DNA of 64,000 bases from Sclerodactyla briareus (taxonomy: Eukaryota; Echinodermata; Holothuroidea; Dendrochirotida; Sclerodactylidae): positions 62,001 to 126,000 of the forward strand of contig JAODTK010005665.1 in assembly GCA_026419785.1 (NCBI GenBank), read 5' to 3'. A model generated the notes under the pieces. That model was not told where the DNA came from, did no database searches, and saw only the letters and a program-made list of their open reading frames with translations. Shown here in pieces: positions 33,650 through 44,960 of this stretch. How positions within the stretch are numbered: position 1 is the first letter of the stretch; every line of letters starts with the position of its first letter. The position numbers and the translations under genes were made by a program.

Positions 33650-34815
33650 CTTTGTAGGCCCTGTGGCTTTTTATTTTACACTAGTCAATTGCATACTTGC
33701 GTACCCCGATATAAAACCTGGGCTTGGAAGGTCAAACGTGATCCGTTGCCAAATCCAAAACGACTCGCTCGTGCGTCACATTCTCTAAATTCAGTCACAT
33801 AAGTCAGTCACATAGCTGACTCTGGAGCATGTCATCTTGCTCGAATTATGATAATATCATAAAGCTGGCCTACCCTGCTGTTCATTTACAAGGAGTTGTG
33901 AGTCACCTAGCAGTCTAAGTGACCGTGGGTGCGTCAAAGTACAAAATTGGTATGACCATCTTGGAAATGATTCATTATGTCCAGAGTATAGGGGGTGCAT
34001 CATAGAGGTGCGTCATACTATTGACAAAGGCGTCGTGTTGTCATGACCAGATGAGGCGATTGTACTCTTTGTCTGAGAGGGAACAGTAATTATGCAATAT
34101 TGTTCAGCACATCCTGAACTATGGAGCGTGTCGCCAGTTATGGTCATGGGAATCGTGTTATTACAAAAACCAGTGGCTGTGGCTACTGATGACATTGATA
34201 AAACAATGAGCAGTATTCACTGATTGCGGTGGTTATGAATGTCGATTGATATCCGGAAGTGACTAAATGCATACTCAATGAAGCACAGTCAACTCAACAT
34301 AAACTGCAGCAATCTGTCCAAAGTATCGGGTTCGAAGAATTACTGCCCGGGTCTCGTCTTCGATCCGTCACCCAAAGTCAAAATAACTAGTTCTTCATGG
34401 TGAAAATTTCTTAACCTTATATGACGTTTATCCCAACGCGTCGAGAGCTATTAATTCATGGACTAACTCTCAAACTGCTATCACAACAGCAGCCGCCAAA
34501 TTGTTTTCATTTCTTCTTTAGTGTTCAGTTATTTCTCTTCATACTATGAATATCGACCTCTAATTCAGCAATAAAAAATCAATTCAAACAGGGTAATTGG
34601 CAGCCTTAATAACTGGAGGGAGGGGATGACGGCACCGACAACCGGCAATATCTGTGAACGTTTGTTCACAGACAGCATACGCTAACCTTCGCAAAATACA
34701 TTCTTCTCATGAATCGAATAAGTTAAAAAAAAAGAGAGACCATGTTTTCCTATTGCTTCACAAAGAAGTTTCACAATAGAGGGGTTCTAGTCGTCCGGTC
34801 ATTCTAATTGTCTAA
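33650..34815 (-). repeat. 3' flank of FReD copy 3
   Basis: The reverse complement aligns in blocks with 6,403-7,815 (copy 1, minus its LINE insertion) and partly with 24,112-24,720 (copy 2). This sets the outer border of the duplicated unit at about 33,650. Confidence 0.6.
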
Positions 34816-35097
34816 CTAGATTGGCCGAAGCTTCATTCCACTGAAAGTAAGATATTCAGAGCCAGGTAGGCAATTCATATGAAGGTAATCCCTATATCGT
34901 CCGTTCAGGTTGTAATAATAATAACTATAACAGTAGTCACTGTACCACCAGGCACCACGATTCCACTGATCACAGGAGTTCTCATCAATGCTGAGATAGT
35001 CATATGAACAATCAAACTCGTCGTTGTCCCTGTCCTTAGTGGAGAACTCATATCCTTGACTATAGATGAGAAGAGATCCATCTCCAGCACAGCACAT
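34816..35097 (-). pseudogene. FReD gene copy 3, exon D (C-terminal part of FReD-2), one frameshift at its start
   Basis: Open from the acceptor CTACTTCCACAG to the stop. It carries FSTKDRDNDEFD (calcium-site loop), SCDQWNRGAWWYSDYCYSYY with the paired Cys and Trp-Trp of the ligand subdomain, NLNGRY, and ends LTFSGMKLRPI-stop. Exon C ends in phase 1, and copy 1 shows that exon D should start AT-GTC-TGT. Copy 3 has one extra base there (ATGTGCTGT), which puts the open frame out of register with exon C. Apart from this it is the best-preserved exon D in the window. Confidence 0.8.
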
Positions 35098-35396
35098 CTG
35101 TGGAAGTAGAGAAATTATACGCATTATGAACAGTTGTTCATCTTTATGGTCTATTTAAAAGTTCTGCTGCAAACGTGTGTGTTCCCAATCTCTTACCGAC
35201 ACTTCCTATTCAGTTGCTCATACAACAACCTACGTCCAAATACGTGTCGAGAGTGTGGATGTTCTCTAATGGAACGAATAACTGAACATATTTCAAACGC
35301 ACATGGCTGCCATGTCATTTTCAGAGGCAATACATTCAATTTGTATTTCTGCTTATCATTCAAGGTAGAGGGGCATGTTTCACAACAAAAATACTA

Positions 35397-35550
35397 CACT
35401 CTAAAAAATGTTGGGTACAATACCACCTGGGCAATTTGCTCTACCCATTTCAAGTGAATGTTTACCCAGGTTGGGTGAATGGTTTAACTAGGCTGGGTAA
35501 AACAAATAAAATTGCTTGGGTGTATTTGTACCCAACATTTTTTTGAAGCG
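35397..35550 (-). mobile_element. MITE, mirrored copy in intron C-D of FReD copy 3
   Basis: The ends CACTCTAAAAAATGTTGGGT and ACCCAACATTTTTTTGAAGCG are inverted repeats, with TA on both sides. Same element and same intron position as 23,329-23,500. At 154 bp against 172 bp, it has small internal deletions. Confidence 0.8.
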
Positions 35551-37213
35551 TACGTATGAGCCTCAGTTGAGAACGTAAACAATATTCCTATAATCTATGC
35601 GCTATTCAATCCTATAACCCTCATGTATTTCAAGTTCAATAATTGATAAAACTGATGCCATTATTTAGATCCTCTTGAATTCCCCTAGTACCTGTCATAG
35701 TTCGCTCTCCTAACGTCCGCCATGTTACATGGGCATGAATTTGGAAGTTGTAGAAGTACTACTCTTTCCATCCCTTGGTCACATCTATTACACGCTCAGT
35801 TATGGCATATTTCAGCATAGCCGAATTTTTCATATGATATCCATTTATTCAGTATTCATTAGTATTTTTGCAATACGTAATTGTAATGAACGCACGATCG
35901 TGAACTTACCATCGTCATTCCAAAAATACTGTTGCACAATATTACACATGTCCTTACATTTTTTATATCCTCGAAGGTCTGATACGACAAATATCGTTGT
36001 TGTTTTTGTTTTTGTTTTTTCGTCCAAATTCACTGGATAGTGGCACTGCTCTGTCTGTCGTTGTAGTTCTTTTGCGTAGTTCTCCGTATTGCCTAACGTA
36101 GCAATACAGTTTTCTAGCTGTTATCTTACTATTTATAATCTCTCGGCTATAACACATGCTGAGAGATTCAGGCTCTTCGTACTCTGGTGTGCAAGATATT
36201 CAACTTGGAATATCGCCTCGTCCCCTCCTTCATTGGACGTAGTGCCGTCACACATATGAGGCGCACGCGTGTGTAGCGATCTAAGTTCTAAATCCAGTAA
36301 ATCAGTAATCATCAGGGGAAACAAGTCATCGATTTTTTTTTTTATCATTTCACTTCATGAAAAGTTCCATACCAATACGCCAACTTAAGGAATGATTTGA
36401 TGGTCATTATTTTGGGCTTAGAAATAACAGTGGGAGTGAACGTTAAAATGTTAGGACGTACTTATTCCCTCTTCTGGTAATATTTCCTCCAAGAATCACT
36501 ACAGAATGGATTTAAATTATCCACATTTTATCAGAAGTGTTGGTCCAAAATAATCTTTGTATTGATGACTTTATGAAGGCGTTTCTACGGGTTCGAATTC
36601 AGGATGGGGAGGGCTCATGTTCAGTGCCTGAGACCCGAGTGGGAGGCCTGCGGACCAAAGGCTTTAGGGAATTCTATCACATCGATGGTCCAAGTCTGCG
36701 GCTCCCTTCAATTTAGATATGAAATTGATAAACCGAATCTGACAAATCTAAGGTGTGCCCGGGCTGTTTGGAGACTTTGCCCGGAATCTGGAATGTTTGA
36801 ACGTCTGTTTACTGATACTTCACGAAATAATACTTTTTGTCTTACGCTGTGAATCAACTCAACGAATCACTCCAGAAACCAAATGCGCACCTTTCATCAA
36901 GGATTCCCCTTATAAGATAACGCTAATCCGAACCCTTCATTCAATAGCTAACCCTTGCATGAGCGCTTTCGATTCTATACAACACCCGCAAAACGAGTAG
37001 CCTTGTTGGCACCATTCCAAAGAACCTGCGCGGCCAATATATCGACGCTCGCCTGTACGCGCATAACCGCCCTGGCTATAGTTGACGTATACGTTGATAC
37101 ACGCCCCCCGCGTGACCTCTTGATAGTAGTTGGTGAGGTACTGCTAATAACAGTCTATATAAACAGCAAATTCCATATATTTGTATACCTATGTGCTCAG
37201 AATGTACACTTAC
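35551..37213 (-). other. Intron C-D, copy 3
   Basis: Blocks at 36,130-36,300 and 36,740-37,200 match copy 4 (52,190-52,360 and 52,600-52,810 joined to 55,005-55,230). No gene seen. A TTTTTGTTTTTG tract lies near 36,005. Confidence 0.5.
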
Positions 37214-37478
37214 CGGCATCCCCGCTGTAGTTTTCTACTTCAACCAGCCGATAGTTGTCGCCCTCGCTGTTTATTCTAAAGGAGTTGAACTTCGCGTAGT
37301 ATGGATCCCCACCCGTGTTAACTACATCGATTCTAAGGTTGTATCTTTTCTGGTTCGACAGGTAGTAGAGTTGTTCGTTTCCGAGCCAATGCTCGCGTTC
37401 CACATCTCCGAAACCTTCTTTGTATTCGTCCCACCCAAGGTAGAAATCAACGCTCCCGTCAATACGTCTCTGGAAAAC
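37214..37478 (-). CDS. FReD gene copy 3, exon C (middle of second FReD), intact
   Basis: 265 nt, phase 0 to phase 1, fully open. It starts VFQRRIDGSVDFYLGWDEYK, continues EGFGDVEREHWLGNEQLYYL, and ends DNYRLVEVENYSGDAG. These are the conserved central strands of a fibrinogen-like domain: the RR.DGS.DF...W..YK.GFG core, the (H/E)(F/H)WLGNE motif, and the Y.L.......GDAG run that leads into the calcium loop of exon D. Acceptor ATTCCATGAAG, donor GTAAGT. FReD proteins of this kind are secreted carbohydrate-binding lectins used in innate recognition; the role of this one is inferred from family. Confidence 0.9.
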
Positions 37479-37804
37479 CTTCATGGAATTGCATATGAAG
37501 TTTTAATCCCGTGTTTTTTAGGTCAGCAAATGTATGTTTGAAATACGTCTACCACTCGCCATCAACACGAAATGTGTTTCTTCCAGGAGACGTTGTACAG
37601 CGATGTATATCACTTTTGGAGAACAGGGGAAAGCTGTATCATATAGCATAGCTTGGGCATGGCAGCAGATCTGCATTATCAAGTTTAACCTGGCGAAGTA
37701 TTATTACTCATATTGTTAATATTATTAACATTTAATTATTATTATCATCTAATCACATTGCACATAATATTCCCAAATAATGTTATGATTATCACAACAC
37801 TTAC

Positions 37805-38191
37805 TGTCCAGCCTCCCCCGTCAGCCATGTTACAGTAGACACTAAACGCTGACCCGGGCCAGTCAGTAGGCTTGATGGTGTAGACCCCACTGTCTCTAGA
37901 GCCAGAATTGTAGACATCCATACAATCAGTTGGAACACTGCCGCCGTGACCGAACAGTTTGAATTGGGTGAACTCATCAGTAATAAAGAAGCCGTTGAGA
38001 GACACATTGAACACAGTTCCGTTATGGCGGGTAATCTCTATCAAGAGTTGATAGTTTTTTGGGTTTGTCAAGTATGAGAGCCGTTCGTTTCCAATCCAGA
38101 AATCGTGAGAGAGGAATCCAACACAAATCTTGTAGCTTTCCCAGTCTCTGCTGAAATCGACGGTTCCATCATTGCTACGTCGCTGTATGAC
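37805..38191 (-). CDS. FReD gene copy 3, exon B (FReD-1 core fused to FReD-2 start), intact
   Basis: 387 nt, exactly 129 codons, phase 0 at both ends, fully open. It starts VIQRRSNDGTVDFSRDWESY, continues KICVGFLSHDFWIGNERLSYL and LIEITRHNGTVF, reaching FKLFGHGGS. There the first FReD stops short of its calcium/ligand subdomain. The text goes straight into VPTDCMDVYNSGSRDSGVYT and AFSVYCNMADGGGWT, the start of a second FReD. Acceptor GAAG, donor GTAAGT. Corresponding exons in copies 1, 2 and 4 have the same seam but are frameshifted. This is the key evidence for a one-and-a-half FReD lectin. Confidence 0.9.
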
Positions 38192-38397
38192 CTTCATCGA
38201 GAAGAGAAACGTGTAATAATAAAAGTATGTGAGGATGATCTTGTTATGAATCTAAACACTGGGGAAAATATCGTGCTATGTGTTCGCAAAAAAGGTGAAA
38301 CACGCCTCCAATTTAATGAAATATAATCGAAGATGGTGTGACTGAAAACTTCACCTATACTGGGTGGATGTTAATCGGTATCGTGTGCGCGTTCCCA

Positions 38398-38440
38398 CGC
38401 GCGCGCGCGCGCGTGGGTGTGTGTGTGTGTGTGTGTGTGG
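38398..38440 (+). repeat. (CG)n(TG)n alternating purine-pyrimidine tract, intron A-B of copy 3
   Basis: Seven CG steps followed by about twelve TG steps. The composition is favourable to left-handed Z-DNA. It is the counterpart of the CA tracts in copies 1, 2 and 4. Confidence 0.85.
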
Positions 38441-38938
38441 CAACATGCTCACGGGAAGAAGATTACAGTGAAATACGGGGGTTTGAACGCCAACCCAGGT
38501 CCGTCACTTCTTGTATGGATATGTATACAAACATGAACGGGAATATCAGTAAAAACAAAGTGTTGAAGTATTGAAGAGAAATAAAAAGTTGAAGCAGCGA
38601 GAGAAATGAAAACTCCTCCGAAATTACACGTGGTAAAAGGAAACGACTTTTCAATTGACAAAACGGAGAAATATATCGAATCTGATATTATTCCAGTGTC
38701 AAGCTATAGTCTGATAGTGGAATGCAGGTGAAATTCACAACGCTAACGGCTCACAGAGCCTAGTAGCTGAGAGAGATATTCAATTCGGGAAATGACTGGA
38801 TAGCGACAGGCGAATGAGTTTGATAAACGAAACACACACACAAACTCATTGACTCGTTGACGGGGACGACATGGGGCTAAGGATTCCCGACCGGGAGCGC
38901 GGAAAGCATTCTATGTTCCCCCTTCCTCCTTGACCAAA

Positions 38939-39001
38939 AGCATCAATTTCGACCAGTGAAGCATCAATTCCGACCAGTGAAGCATCAATTCCGACCAGTG
39001 T
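38939..39001 (+). repeat. 21-bp tandem repeat, three units
   Basis: Unit AGCATCAATTCCGACCAGTG plus A, at 38,939, 38,960 and 38,981, nearly identical. Copy 2 has a single unit at the mirrored place (near 20,130), so the expansion is specific to copy 3. Confidence 0.85.
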
Positions 39002-39164
39002 GTAATGTTGATGTTATGTTCACCTACTAACATATAGAGGAGGAGATTCCTCATTCTGTACTTATAGGTGAGAATAATTGGCCGCATCCCCATCCCTCAT
39101 AGATCGATATAAAAAGTACTAGTCTGTGTATTTTTCCATGAGCAATAGGCCATTACTATGGTCC

Positions 39165-39362
39165 TATAGAGGAGAAGGTCGGAAGAAGAGAGGGGTCGGA
39201 CTTCGTAAGAAGCAGTGGTATGATAACATCAGTGAATGGACAGATTTGAACTCCGTGTGAGCAAAACGTGGAGCTACTCGGAAGGAGAGGACACGGAAAT
39301 GTATTAAAGTGGCAACCAATCGTTAGTACTGGGCTGCCGACAAAGAAGAAGATGTCCTTCAA
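39165..39362 (+). mobile_element. LINE 3'-end fragment, mirrored copy
   Basis: It reads GLRKKQWYDNISEWTDLNSV, a stop, then AKRGATRKERTRKCI and YWAADKEED. Reverse-complement partner of 19,778-19,975. A typical non-LTR retrotransposon C-terminus, inactive. Confidence 0.65.
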
Positions 39363-39710
39363 AATACTTTTGAGAATACAGAATGTTTTTTTTTTTTTTT
39401 TTTTTTGAGTAAATTCATTCCCGTTGAGGAAAATCAAGACATGCGAGTAACAAGAGCTAAAAAAATTCAATTTAGTGTCTCGAACCATAATGCATTTTTT
39501 TCAGTCAGCCCAAATTGGCAATCATCATAATTTTCTCTTTCAAACAAACAAGAACGAACATGTGTTATTTTAGATCTGTCTATTTGCTACAATATGGAAG
39601 GTATTATCCCTGAAAAGTATACAAATAGTTGACAGAAACTTGACCTTGTACTTCCATGCAGATATGAGGAGCATCGCGGTAGACTTAAAAGAGATAAGAT
39701 CAATGACTAC

Positions 39711-39880
39711 CGTCCAGCCAGATTGATCCTCTGCAGCACACTGCAATAGACTTCGAAGGGTCTAGGTACCCATCTGGTTTGATGAAGTAAACGCCACTGG
39801 AGTTGGTATCTTGGACATCGGTCATGACTCCTTTCAGTCTCTCGGATACTCAGATTGGTGATAGAAGAAATAAGATGAAT
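39711..39880 (-). pseudogene. FReD gene copy 3, exon A, with stop
   Basis: It follows TTGCGCCGACAG and reads DSSYFFYHQSEYPRD. The conserved first Cys codon (TGC in copies 1, 2 and 4) is replaced by TGA, and two bases are missing a few codons later. The rest recovers as NSSGVYFIKPDG and ends in SGWT before a GTAGTC donor. It is 170 nt long against an expected 173. Copy 3 therefore has intact exons B and C but a broken exon A, which would stop translation early unless skipped or mis-assembled. Confidence 0.75.
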
Positions 39881-41038
39881 CTGTCGGCGCAACAGAGATG
39901 TAAGCATGATTACTCGTCGCTCTACTTATACTTCAGACTGATTTGGAACTATTTCGCTTTAGTTGCATAACTGTTTCCACATGTGATATCATCTCTCTCT
40001 TGAATACTCTGAGGCACCACTTTTGAAGCAGTATTTTTTCTTCGATATCAAACTGCTAGATCTACGTACGTAACAAGTGTCACAGGTTCCTGTCAGATTA
40101 GCCGGCTTGTCAATCGCCATGCAAAAAGTACTATTATGTGGTTGAAGTGAACTTCTGGAGTCGAGGATAATAAACCATTCTCTGCCTCGTTTTTTGCCTA
40201 ATAGCAATATAAACTAGCTTCTGCGCTTGATTATGAATACAATTTAATTGACCCAGGGAGCGTCCCGTCTACGTCGGTTGAAACTAAGTGACCTAAAAAA
40301 AAGTCGGTAGCACTAAACACTGCAATGTTCGGCTGTACCATCGTAAGAGCGACACGGAATCACATTATTTCCTATTTAAATATGACGAATTGAAATTTCG
40401 ATTTTGACCGTGTTTCCTTAATCCGAACCTGGCAACAGAAATCACAAATCGCAAATTGCTGTCTCAAAATTGAAACGGGCGTAAATTACAGTGAAAGATG
40501 AAAAAGAGACTGGTACAGCATTCTTACATAGATTACTAAATCACTCATTCCCCAACAGGGATGGGTTTGCCAATAAAACCAGGGTAGCGGAGATAGGATG
40601 GGAATAAGGTGAACATTTCCCCAAAAGCATAAAAGTGCTCCACCTTTCCTATGAGTCATACGCCAGAATACCTACCGTAACTGTTATTTTGTTCAAAAGT
40701 GCCCCTCGCCGCCGGTGCCTCTTTCCTGATTAAATCAACGTCCCGCACTCCCGGCCGATCTTGTTTATCATAGGAACAGTTCTAAAAATATAGACGAATA
40801 TGAACTATCCCATCCTAGGCCCATGTGCAGACTTGGGGTACCAGATAACGCTTGATACTTAAGTGTAGCGACTCCCACGTGACACTTTTCTTTCGAATTT
40901 CAACGAGAAGTGTGCTGCGTTCCCTGACCGCAATCAAAAAGACATGGTCGTGCCTTCCACCCCGGTAGCAATGCTAATTCCTTCACAAGACAGTGTGCAA
41001 CAGATTATCATCAAAATTTCCTCGGTTTGAAGAAAATT
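39881..41038 (-). other. Region between exon A and mini-exon, copy 3
   Basis: Shares blocks with the same intron in copies 1, 2 and 4. A 72-codon minus-strand open frame (39,989-40,207) contains DKPANLTGTCDTCYV, partly mirrored in copy 2 as DKPANLTGACDTC, but neither has convincing splice sites. Confidence 0.35.
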
Positions 41039-41076
41039 CAGGCTGAACGCTATTCTTGTCACTAGACCTGTGTGCT
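41039..41076 (-). pseudogene. FReD gene copy 3, mini-exon, damaged
   Basis: The acceptor TTCTGATTTCAG is intact. The block is 38 nt instead of 37 (one extra base brings a TAG into frame), and the donor GT is replaced by AATTTT. If this is a real exon, copy 3 cannot use it. Confidence 0.5.
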
Positions 41077-41099
41077 CTGAAATCAGAATTACAAGATGT

Positions 41100-42030
41100 C
41101 AGCTTGGATGGCATGGCAAAGACTAGTATCGGGGTGTCCTAATTCATTTTACCCCTATGTTTTTAAATTTTCCTTCTTCGCCAGGCTCAGCACTACAAGA
41201 TTTTAACATATTGTACTACACTATTTTTTGGCTTTTGCCTGAATCGAATCCACGTGCGTATAGTGCGCCGGAACGGATAGACAGCGCTGAATTCTCCCTC
41301 GCCTTCCTTCGAATAATGCACTCGGCTTAACGATACTGATGTGTTCTAAGCTTCTTCCCTCAAGACCCACGTTAATCCGTTTTCCCCGTTTTTTTCGAAG
41401 ATGCAGTTTCGGTATTAGATGTTGATACTACGGTTTGCACCCCTGACTGTGTTACTTCAACGAATACCTATGGAAAACAATCACACAGTGAATCACTGTA
41501 TACGCGATCCATCGATGTTGGTACACAGTGTGTCCTTACTAATCTGGACGGGTGAGGAATTCAGAAAATCACCTGTTTTGAAACAGTCCAGATTTTCCAC
41601 TGGCATTCTTCTTCTCTTCTTGCCCAAATTCCACAAAACAAACGAAAATATTCATGTAATTCAGGTGGAGCCTTGGCAACCTTGGTGAACACTTGTTTGT
41701 TTTTCCCTCCTATTGGTACTCTCTTCAGTAAATACTCAACTATTAGGCTTCAGAGACAAAACGTTACAATAATGGTTTCTCGTTTAGATTCCGTAGTTCG
41801 CAGTTGTGGAACTTACGGCTTTCACTCTCAAAAGGCGCGAGCATTGAAGGTCAACGTTATTTATTAAAACTTTGTGTTAAAGAAATACTCTTCCATTATG
41901 CCCTCTGTACATATGACAGTAAAATAAAAAATGGAAGGCAACAGTATGGAAATGTTTTACGAAAATAACAGCTTCAAATACTAATATAAAATAATAGAAG
42001 ATCAAACATTAATACAGTAAAATATTACAC
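41100..42030 (-). other. Upstream region of FReD copy 3; no gene seen
   Basis: Mirrors 17,160-17,640 and 18,020-18,120. The conserved upstream segment (SSAVLDLKV block) of copies 1 and 2 is missing here: sequence equivalent to 17,600 joins directly to sequence equivalent to 18,020. Confidence 0.5.
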
Positions 42031-42039
42031 TAGGTTTCC

Positions 42040-43150
42040 AACGCAGGAAAACTACCTCGGCTATCGTCTTAGACGCTGCAAAGGCCTTTAACCAGACCTG
42101 GCATAACGGGCTACGCTTTAAACTCTCCTTGGACTCCCAAAAATTACACTGCCATTCTCCCCTCCTCTCTTCACCACCGCACAAATCAGACAATGGTTGT
42201 TTGGTGCACGAATCATCTGTCCCGTTTTGTAACCTTTAATTCTGGCACCACTCAATGTTCTGTGCTCAGCCCCCTATTATATATAATATATGTTAACAAT
42301 CTGCTGAGCTGCTCAAATGTTGAATTTTCTCAGTTGGCTGATGACATTGCAATGTGGTCCACCCCCCCCCCCCCCCCTAGCGCCCCATCAACGTTAGACG
42401 CATTCAAAGGGCCATAACAATATTGAAAAGTGGTGTTGCCAGTGGCGCATTAAAATGAATCCTGATAACCAATCTCCTACGCTTTAACAAAAAGAAAAAA
42501 AAAAACACACACACAGTCTCCTTGCCAACCACAGCAGTAAGAATCCAACTCGTCAAGATTCACATCCCTCATGCAGAAATTGTCAATTTCTAGGGATTAC
42601 GCTTGACACAATATCCAACTTTAACTCTCACCTAAATAACATAATTTCTCGAGTGAACTTTAGTCTTTTTAACTTGAGGAACCTCCGTAGAAATAATAAC
42701 ATTACTATCAATACTGGTTACCATATACCGACCTATATCCGTCCTATCCTAGAGTATGGTTGCATTAGTTTCATTTCCACTGGCTCCACCTATATAAGAA
42801 CTTCGGAACGCATCCACCTTAGAAGCTCTTAAAATCATTCTTGAAACCCCCAGCTACACCCCAATTCTCAAGTCTTAGCGGCTGCAAACTGCGCTTCCCT
42901 TTTCGATAGGATTACTGTATTACATAGGTTCCTTACTAGGCTATTAAATAGTCCCTATATCCGTAACCGTGTCCTCAAAAATATCCTAAACAACCCTTTA
43001 AATAGGATTCCTACCACCCTTTCTACTCTGTTTTCAGAGGGTGAGCTCGGTGAGTGGGCTGCTGGTCGGAGTGGTGAGACGGAGTAGACAGTCGTGTGAC
43101 TCTTTTTCTGGGTATTCGAACCCCGGTCACCAGGTTGCCTCTCCACCCTG
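42040..43150 (+). mobile_element. Jockey-type LINE fragment, right arm only
   Basis: Plus-strand reading: AKAFNQTWHNGL (RT domain, about 42,070); SGTTQCSVLSPLLYIIYVNN (the G.PQGSVLSP.L..IY.N motif, 42,240-42,297); FSQLADDIAMWS (catalytic ADD, 42,327); FLGITLDT (about 42,590); FNLRNLRRN (42,670); YIRPILEYG (42,730); and a C-terminal INTGY/LFDRITVLHRFLTRLL region. A C14 tract and several frameshifts mark it as dead. No counterpart exists at the mirrored place in the left arm (about 16.7-17.1 kb), so it inserted after the inverted duplication. Confidence 0.75.
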
Positions 43151-44099
43151 TTTATCCAGAGATTTGTTCACCTCTGCTCATTTTTTATTTTATTTTTTAT
43201 TATTATTTATATATTACCAAGATGAGAAGAAAATAGGGGAAAAGGTTACCCCCTAGGGTAGACGACCCGAATCGTATGCCTAAACTATAGAAAAAAACGT
43301 GGTATATATAGAACTGTTCTTCAGGGAAATGAAGAAACATGGGGCCAGCGGCTATTGTCTCTGGCCCCCAAGAGCCTCTCAAACCTCCACTTTTTAAATT
43401 CTTATTTTGCCACTTGGCCCCTCTCTTGCCGTTCCTAACCGCCACTTTCCTGAAAACAAACTCTGTTCAGCATGAACTTCGACATCAGAGAGAAGAGGTG
43501 CTCAAGCGCCCTGAACTCTTTTCACTTCTTCATCAATCAGTAATTTATTTTATGAAAATATTCATTTAAATATAAAATAACCGTATCCGTTTACGGACTA
43601 AAACGTGCTATTCAAATTTATATGGTAAAAGTGATAATCAAGTAAAACTGCGTGACTTTAATATGAAAATACATTCAGATAATATCAGATAGTAAACTTT
43701 TTGATACTCCTTTCCAGTCCATTCTTTGGTTTGCGATGTCGAAAACGATTATCATAAAAAAAAATGTGTACCACTAGTGACGTGAATGTTATTTGTATGA
43801 TCGTGAATATCAACAACTGGGGTGGTGAACTCTTTGCATGTACTCAGGTCCCATATTGTTAATCGCCATTGTTAGTGTTCGATGACATGTTTATCGAATG
43901 TCTTCCAGCCTAGTTTTGTGGATAATTCAGTCGAGCTATCCTCAAATGAGGCATTTAGAATATTCTATCTAGCGGCGCTCTCTTGCAATTTTATAGCTTT
44001 ATCAATATTCTGGCAGTAGTATTTCCCCATACTAGGCAACTATATATTGGGAGGATATATCCATTAAAATAGAGTATACATGTCGATTGTATCAATTAT

Positions 44100-44960
44100 A
44101 CTGTGTACATTCCGCGCCAATGAGGGCCAATCTTGTACTTATCGGGCAACAAATATAACCATTTGTGCTGGCCAGGGTAAATTGACAGTGGTGGGGTGGG
44201 TCTCTTCTGACCCCTACAAGTTTTTTCGGCGTTGAATTGTCTAAAATGATGATTTTCATTTTTACGGACTAAAACTCTCTGTTCTTGCAAACTATCATAC
44301 TGCTGCTTGGAGCATGTCAACATTGATTTTTAGTTTTTTGGCATCAGATGTTCGTCTAGTTGCCAGGGGATGCAATATTTTTATTTGAGACATGAAAGGT
44401 GGTATCACATATATGTCAGCTTTACCGTGAGTTAGGCACAGGCTAAGATCTTGATATAGATAAATAATAATAGTGGCCCCACAATGACCTGTGGGACACT
44501 GCTATTGACTTCCATACAAGATAATGCAGAGTACCTACCATGATAAATGTTGACTTCTATTCAACAAGTAAGACTTGACAATATCACTAGTAGAGGTGGA
44601 GAACTGATACAATTAAACTTATTATCAAAAATAAGGATCAGCCCCCAGTAGTTTCCTTTATCGATTGTACCATCAATAATTCAGTAACATGTAATAGCCG
44701 CAGAGTTACACAAGAATGCTTTGATCTAAAATCCGACTGTGAACTCACCAATAACTGGAATTGGTTTAAGAAATTGGTAAGTGCAATATGCACATGCCTC
44801 TATAATTTTTGGACAAAGAACAGGGAGAATCGATTTAAGACTGTAATTGGATACATCCGTCTTCAGTTACTTTCGAATGATCGGTACTACCTTTGCAATC
44901 TTCCATTTGGAAGGGAAGTGTGGTATTAATACTTGGGTTAAGTTATGTTGAGTAATGCTT
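44100..44960 (-). mobile_element. Degraded LINE (reverse transcriptase) inside right U
   Basis: The minus strand reads VPQVIVGPLLLFIYIKILAC (a decayed GVPQGS..GPLLF.IYI), then HICDTT in place of YADDTT, then MLTCSKQQYDSLQEQRVLVR, and YLLPDKYKIG near 44,130. It matches the left-arm LINE (CSKQRYDSLQRTEKFVRKNE at about 16,140). Both arms thus carry the same dead insertion. Confidence 0.6.

Larger units (their letters stand above)
38192..39710 (-). other. Intron A-B, copy 3
   Basis: Contains the CG/TG tract (38,398-38,440), the 21-bp tandem repeat (38,939-39,001) and the LINE 3' fragment (39,165-39,362), followed by a T22 tract at 39,387. Order and content mirror intron A-B of copy 2. Confidence 0.6.

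Noticed and set aside
24112-34815. An additional host gene in the palindrome centre
   Set aside because: All recognisable coding traces there are LINE fragments; the remaining open frames are under 75 codons and lack any motif.
37191-37541. 116-codon plus-strand open frame
   Set aside because: Antisense to the intact exon C of FReD copy 3.
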